The position numbers and the translations under genes were made by a program. Under the pieces are notes generated by a model, which saw nothing but the letters and a program-made list of their open reading frames with translations, had not been told where the DNA came from and did no database searches. Shown piece by piece: positions 60,646-64,000 of a stretch of DNA of 64,000 nucleotides. Origin of the DNA: Annona cherimola (Eukaryota; Streptophyta; Magnoliopsida; Magnoliales; Annonaceae); contig CM059973.1 in NCBI GenBank assembly GCA_030490835.1, positions 82,041,221-82,105,220 on the forward strand, written 5' to 3'. Position 1 is the stretch's first letter, and the number at the start of each line of letters is the position of its first letter.

Positions 60646-61178
60646 AATGTCATTGATTCAAGGCTAAGAAATCCCACTATGGTCCCCCTTCAATTCCCGG
60701 AAAATTTCTTTTGTTTATTTAGCTAATGGTGTAGGTCGTATTCGTTGATGCAGCTGTGGATTATTGAGATAGGGGCCCTACTTTCCAATATTTTAATGCG
60801 ATGTTGAATTTTGCCTGGAGCCAGGAAAGAGATGGCTTTGAGGTTGGGCTCACCACGCAGACCTTTGAACAAGGGCCGCAGAGAATACTGCGCATGACGA
60901 ACCAAGACCTCCATCGCGACTGACAGAAACACTGCCCCACCTTTAAAAGCCCACCCCTCCCATCGTTACACTTTCCTATCTAACCTTTTCTTTTCCTGGA
61001 TTTTTTCGGTTTCGGCCTCTCTGTCTCTGTGTAGCTGTTTTTCTGGCTCTCTCGTTCTTTTCTTGTAATCTCAGTTTCGATTATTGTTTATTTATTTTAT
61101 TTTTCCCCATTCCATTCTCATCTGGTACTCAAAACAATTCCTCCCGTAACCTCGTAATTTGATCCCTTTTGAAAAGCC

Positions 61179-62204
61179 ATGGAAATTCCGCTCATAAGCA
61201 CCATCACCGGCCTCGAAGCCGGCATAAGCAGCTTAGAAAACCCATCCATCCTCTCCCGCCTTTTTCGCCTTTCCGGCATAGCCGAAGCTTCCGAAATATT
61301 CGGCTTCTGGACATGGGGCGCGATAATTATCGCTAGCATCGCCACTTTCAGCAGCATTCTGCACAGAACGAAGATCTTCTTCATCAAATTGCGTGAAAAG
61401 GGAAAATCTGTGATTTCTGAGACATTAGCTGGATCCGACTATGATTCCGACGACGAGACATCGTGTTCGTCTTTCTCAGAGTCGTCCGACGATGAAGAAG
61501 AAGAGGAAGAGGAGGAGGGGCCTTCAACGTGGAGAAGTCGGATCGGTGAGAACTTTAGGGGCGAGGAAGATTTTAAGGTGAAGGGCGGCAACGATCGATT
61601 CAAGTTCAAGAGCTCGTGGCCACTGGCAACCGTCGGAGACGGGCGGTCGGCTTCGGGCAGCATCGTCAATTTTTGGGATGACTTCGGTTTCGGCTTCGAC
61701 AACTCTGCCGGCCTGATTTCGATGTTGGATTTGAACAAGGGGGAGATTATACGGTCATTTCTGTCCGGTGGAGCTCAGAGTCCTACGCTCTCCTTCCCGT
61801 CGCCGTCGGTCGTCGTCTCCGCCGGTGTCGAGAACATGCGCCAGGCGGCACTGCGTGTGTGGGACGCACGTGTGGGCGGTGGGCTCCCTTCCATAGTTGC
61901 CGAATGGCAGCCTCGCTGGCGGCACGTCGTGGGCGTCGATTCGGACGGCGAGAAAAAGGTGTACGTGAGGGAGGTGGACGGAAGTTCGGCGGCGGTCAGG
62001 GACCTGCGAAGTGCTGCGTCGTCGTTAGAGGAAATCGCTAAGGGCGACGCGCAGACGTGGTTCGACGCGGACGCAGTCATGGTGGGGGATAGCGATGGGG
62101 ACTCTGACTGGGTTGACGCCGTCTTAACGGAGGAAGACGGAGGTGAGTCCTCATCCACGGCGCGGGGCAGGAACGCGTACGCAGTGCGCCCTTGTCTGTT
62201 TTAA
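61179..62204 (+). CDS. Uncharacterised plant single-pass membrane protein (341 aa)
   Basis: An intronless frame with an ATG at 61179 and TAA at 62202-62204; codon use is GC-rich, unlike the flanks. Residues about 43-61 (GFWTWGAIIIASIATFSSIL) form one membrane segment preceded by a short N-terminal region and followed by basic residues. Residues about 80-115 are Ser/Asp/Glu-rich with a run of eight Glu. A Gly/Trp/Asp-rich section follows, including LRVWDARVGGGLPSIVAEW, which looks like one or two WD-like strands but not a full repeat. The overall pattern resembles plant proteins annotated as unknown. Function is not known to me. A TTTAAAAG near 60944 may be its TATA box and the leader is CT-rich. 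Confidence 0.85.
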   Translation: MEIPLISTITGLEAGISSLENPSILSRLFRLSGIAEASEIFGFWTWGAIIIASIATFSSILHRTKIFFIKLREKGKSVISETLAGSDYDSDDETSCSSFSESSDDEEEEEEEEGPSTWRSRIGENFRGEEDFKVKGGNDRFKFKSSWPLATVGDGRSASGSIVNFWDDFGFGFDNSAGLISMLDLNKGEIIRSFLSGGAQSPTLSFPSPSVVVSAGVENMRQAALRVWDARVGGGLPSIVAEWQPRWRHVVGVDSDGEKKVYVREVDGSSAAVRDLRSAASSLEEIAKGDAQTWFDADAVMVGDSDGDSDWVDAVLTEEDGGESSSTARGRNAYAVRPCLF

Positions 62205-62564
62205 GGGGCCCTGTTCACCGGCCGAGATCTCTGTCCACACGCTTGCTTGTACATTGATTACTGTAAAAGGAATTGTGTTTGGCTGTCACAGGCCATCCCA
62301 ATCGAATTCTTTTTTAAGTGAACCCTGTGCTTCGTTTTCTTATTCAGGGTGCGTTGGGGAGCACCTTATTTCACGACAGCTCTCTTTTTGCCGTGCCAAA
62401 TGCATCGATTACTAGTGTTGGGGTCCTGTGGATGGGGCCTGCAAAAGTGTATTAATGAAGTAATCCACCAGCCGAAGTGGAGTTATAATGGTGCCGGTGG
62501 GGCCCAATTCTTTTAAATGGGTTCTTTGTATAAAATTTCTCGTGGGTCAGGCTATCCTGTGGAC

Positions 62565-63280
62565 TAGGGGTGGGAATCGGGGCGGGTTGGAACGGGTCAG
62601 GTTTTGCCCAACCCTAACCCTACTTTTTAAAAATCTTGTTTGACCCTTATTTTATACTGGGTCGGGACAAGGTCGGCTTGACCCTTACTTTTTTCTACCA
62701 AGTCTAGGGACAAAATTCGGGTCGGTATCGGACCGGTTTCGGGATAGCGGGTCGGGTCAAAAATACGGATCAAATAAGATAATTTTCAAAATTTATATAT
62801 CTATCAAACATAAGTATACATCTATACTAAATTTAAATATTATATGTTTCAATATTTCACTAATTATTAAAAAACACATAATTAAGAAAACAAAACATTT
62901 GAAAATATAATATACATTTATTAAAATAGGTTAATATACAATTACACATGAGGGTTATATCGTATAAATTTTTTATTGATTCTTATATTGCATTTTGAAT
63001 AAATTGATTCTTCTATTATTGATAGAGTTGATTATAAAAAAGTGAGAAATTTGAAAGAAAATAATAATAATATTTCAATATAGTCTTATAATTTTTAATA
63101 AATTTATATATGCGGTGCGGGTCGGGACATGGTTGACCCACCCCAACCCTATTTTTGAATTCGGGTCAAAATTTCTGACCCATCCCTATACTGGGTCAAA
63201 AATATATTAGTTTTACCCGGCCAAAAACGGGTCGGGTCAATACCGGGTCACGGGTCGACCCGCCCCAATTCCCACCCCTA
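62565..63280. mobile_element. hAT-type non-autonomous element
   Basis: Ends TAGGGGTGGGAATCGGGGCG and, in inverse, TAGGGGTGGGAATTGGGGCG. CTGTGGAC flanks it perfectly (62557-62564 and 63281-63288). Subterminal GGGTCGGG and GACCC motifs are dense at both ends and the centre is AT-rich. It sits 360 bp after the stop of the membrane-protein gene. Same family as 7819-8934. Confidence 0.92.
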
Positions 63281-63288
63281 CTGTGGAC

Positions 63289-64000
63289 CATCACTCTCTA
63301 CGATCTAGACCGTTCACTAGAAAGACTGGCCCATATATAATACGCGAACAGGGGCCAGGTTTTGTCGTATACCAGAAGGGCCATTATGGAGAGAATCAAG
63401 AGCCTTGGTTGTCCACAGCTATGCAAGTCAATAAGCGAATAAAGGTCTCAATTATCAATTGTTTTGGACGAAGGAAATCCCTAGTGATTCTCTATCGATT
63501 ATCTAAATCTTTTCAAGGCTCTGAAATTGAAATCGAATGTGTTATGACTTATGAGTCGATTGGAGACATTGGCCTTGGAGGGAGGTTGGCGGAATTTGAC
63601 TATTATTTAATGGCCACAGGCAGCAATGCTAGCCTGTGATGTCTGATGATGGGCGTGACGGGTGGGTGAGCGACTTTACGTGCATTGATTGAGCATAGCC
63701 TAACAGAGTTTCAATCATATACCCACTGTGTTGTACCTGTATTCCAAAATCCAAATGTTCTCAACAAGTATAGGAAACAATAAATATACCATTAAGTATT
63801 AATCAAATACTGTATATACCCTTTCTCAAAAAAAAATAAAAAAAATACTACGTATACCCATCCTTAATTAACTCGCAAATGATGACTTATTCACCAAATT
63901 CAATAATTTAAAAATCCAAAATACCCCTCCATTTCATGCTCACTTGAATTGTTGGAGACGAGCACTAACCGACCACTATGAGAAAATTAACATTTAGCAA
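63289..64000. other. Right-edge intergenic stretch
   Basis: One open frame of about 118 codons (63283-63639) overlaps the end of the hAT duplication and matches no family I know. It has no splice or promoter support. The rest shows nothing. Confidence 0.4.

Noticed and set aside
63283..63639. 118-codon open frame at the right edge
   Set aside because: Its start overlaps the hAT target duplication and the protein shows no recognisable domain.

Overview
This window is nuclear DNA of a flowering plant. It holds multi-exon genes with GT-AG introns, plant-only protein families (a plastid MurB, ABA4 and a plant acyl-lipid thioesterase), AT-rich introns and intergenic DNA, and a dense load of plant MITEs, SINEs and LINEs. 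I cannot name the species. A magnoliid, early-diverging angiosperm or basal eudicot is a guess only.

Six protein-coding genes could be assembled exon by exon with reading frame kept across every junction. (1) 2221-11489 (+): the N-terminal multi-membrane half of a ZnT5/MTP12-type zinc transporter, 10 exons, 358 aa, with one intron that looks like a U12-type AT-AC intron. (2) 14868-19691 (+): a hotdog-fold acyl-lipid thioesterase, 5 exons, 214 aa. (3) 29373-32029 (+): a secreted S1/P1-type nuclease, 8 exons, 308 aa. (4) 34958-37468 (+): a plastid-type MurB (UDP-N-acetylenolpyruvoylglucosamine reductase), 3 exons, 365 aa. (5) 38127-42604 (-): ABA4, needed for neoxanthin synthesis, 5 coding exons, 221 aa, convergent with MurB. 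(6) 61179-62204 (+): an intronless, single-pass membrane protein of unknown function, 341 aa, behind a promoter rich in ACGT boxes.

The rest is mostly transposon-derived. A 5'-truncated RTE-type LINE (23397-25224) has a perfect 19-bp target duplication and a single in-frame stop. A tRNA-derived SINE family has full-length copies in introns of three of the genes plus a truncated copy elsewhere. Three hAT-type non-autonomous elements have 8-bp duplications. There are many Tourist-like MITEs with TWA duplications. A near-perfect 416-bp Mutator-like foldback with a 9-bp duplication lies at 13499-13914. At 58051-59094 a MITE carries two further MITEs, one of which carries a truncated SINE. Two degraded RNase H fragments of non-LTR retrotransposons lie at about 700-1175 (-) and 51214-52080 (+), the second inside a long-TIR element.

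Three of the gene products are predicted plastid proteins (MurB, ABA4, thioesterase), but plant genes do not form operons and I see no evidence that these genes act as a unit. No CRISPR array, rRNA or free-standing tRNA gene was seen; the tRNA-like stretches are SINE heads. 44.3-61.1 kb has no gene I can support.
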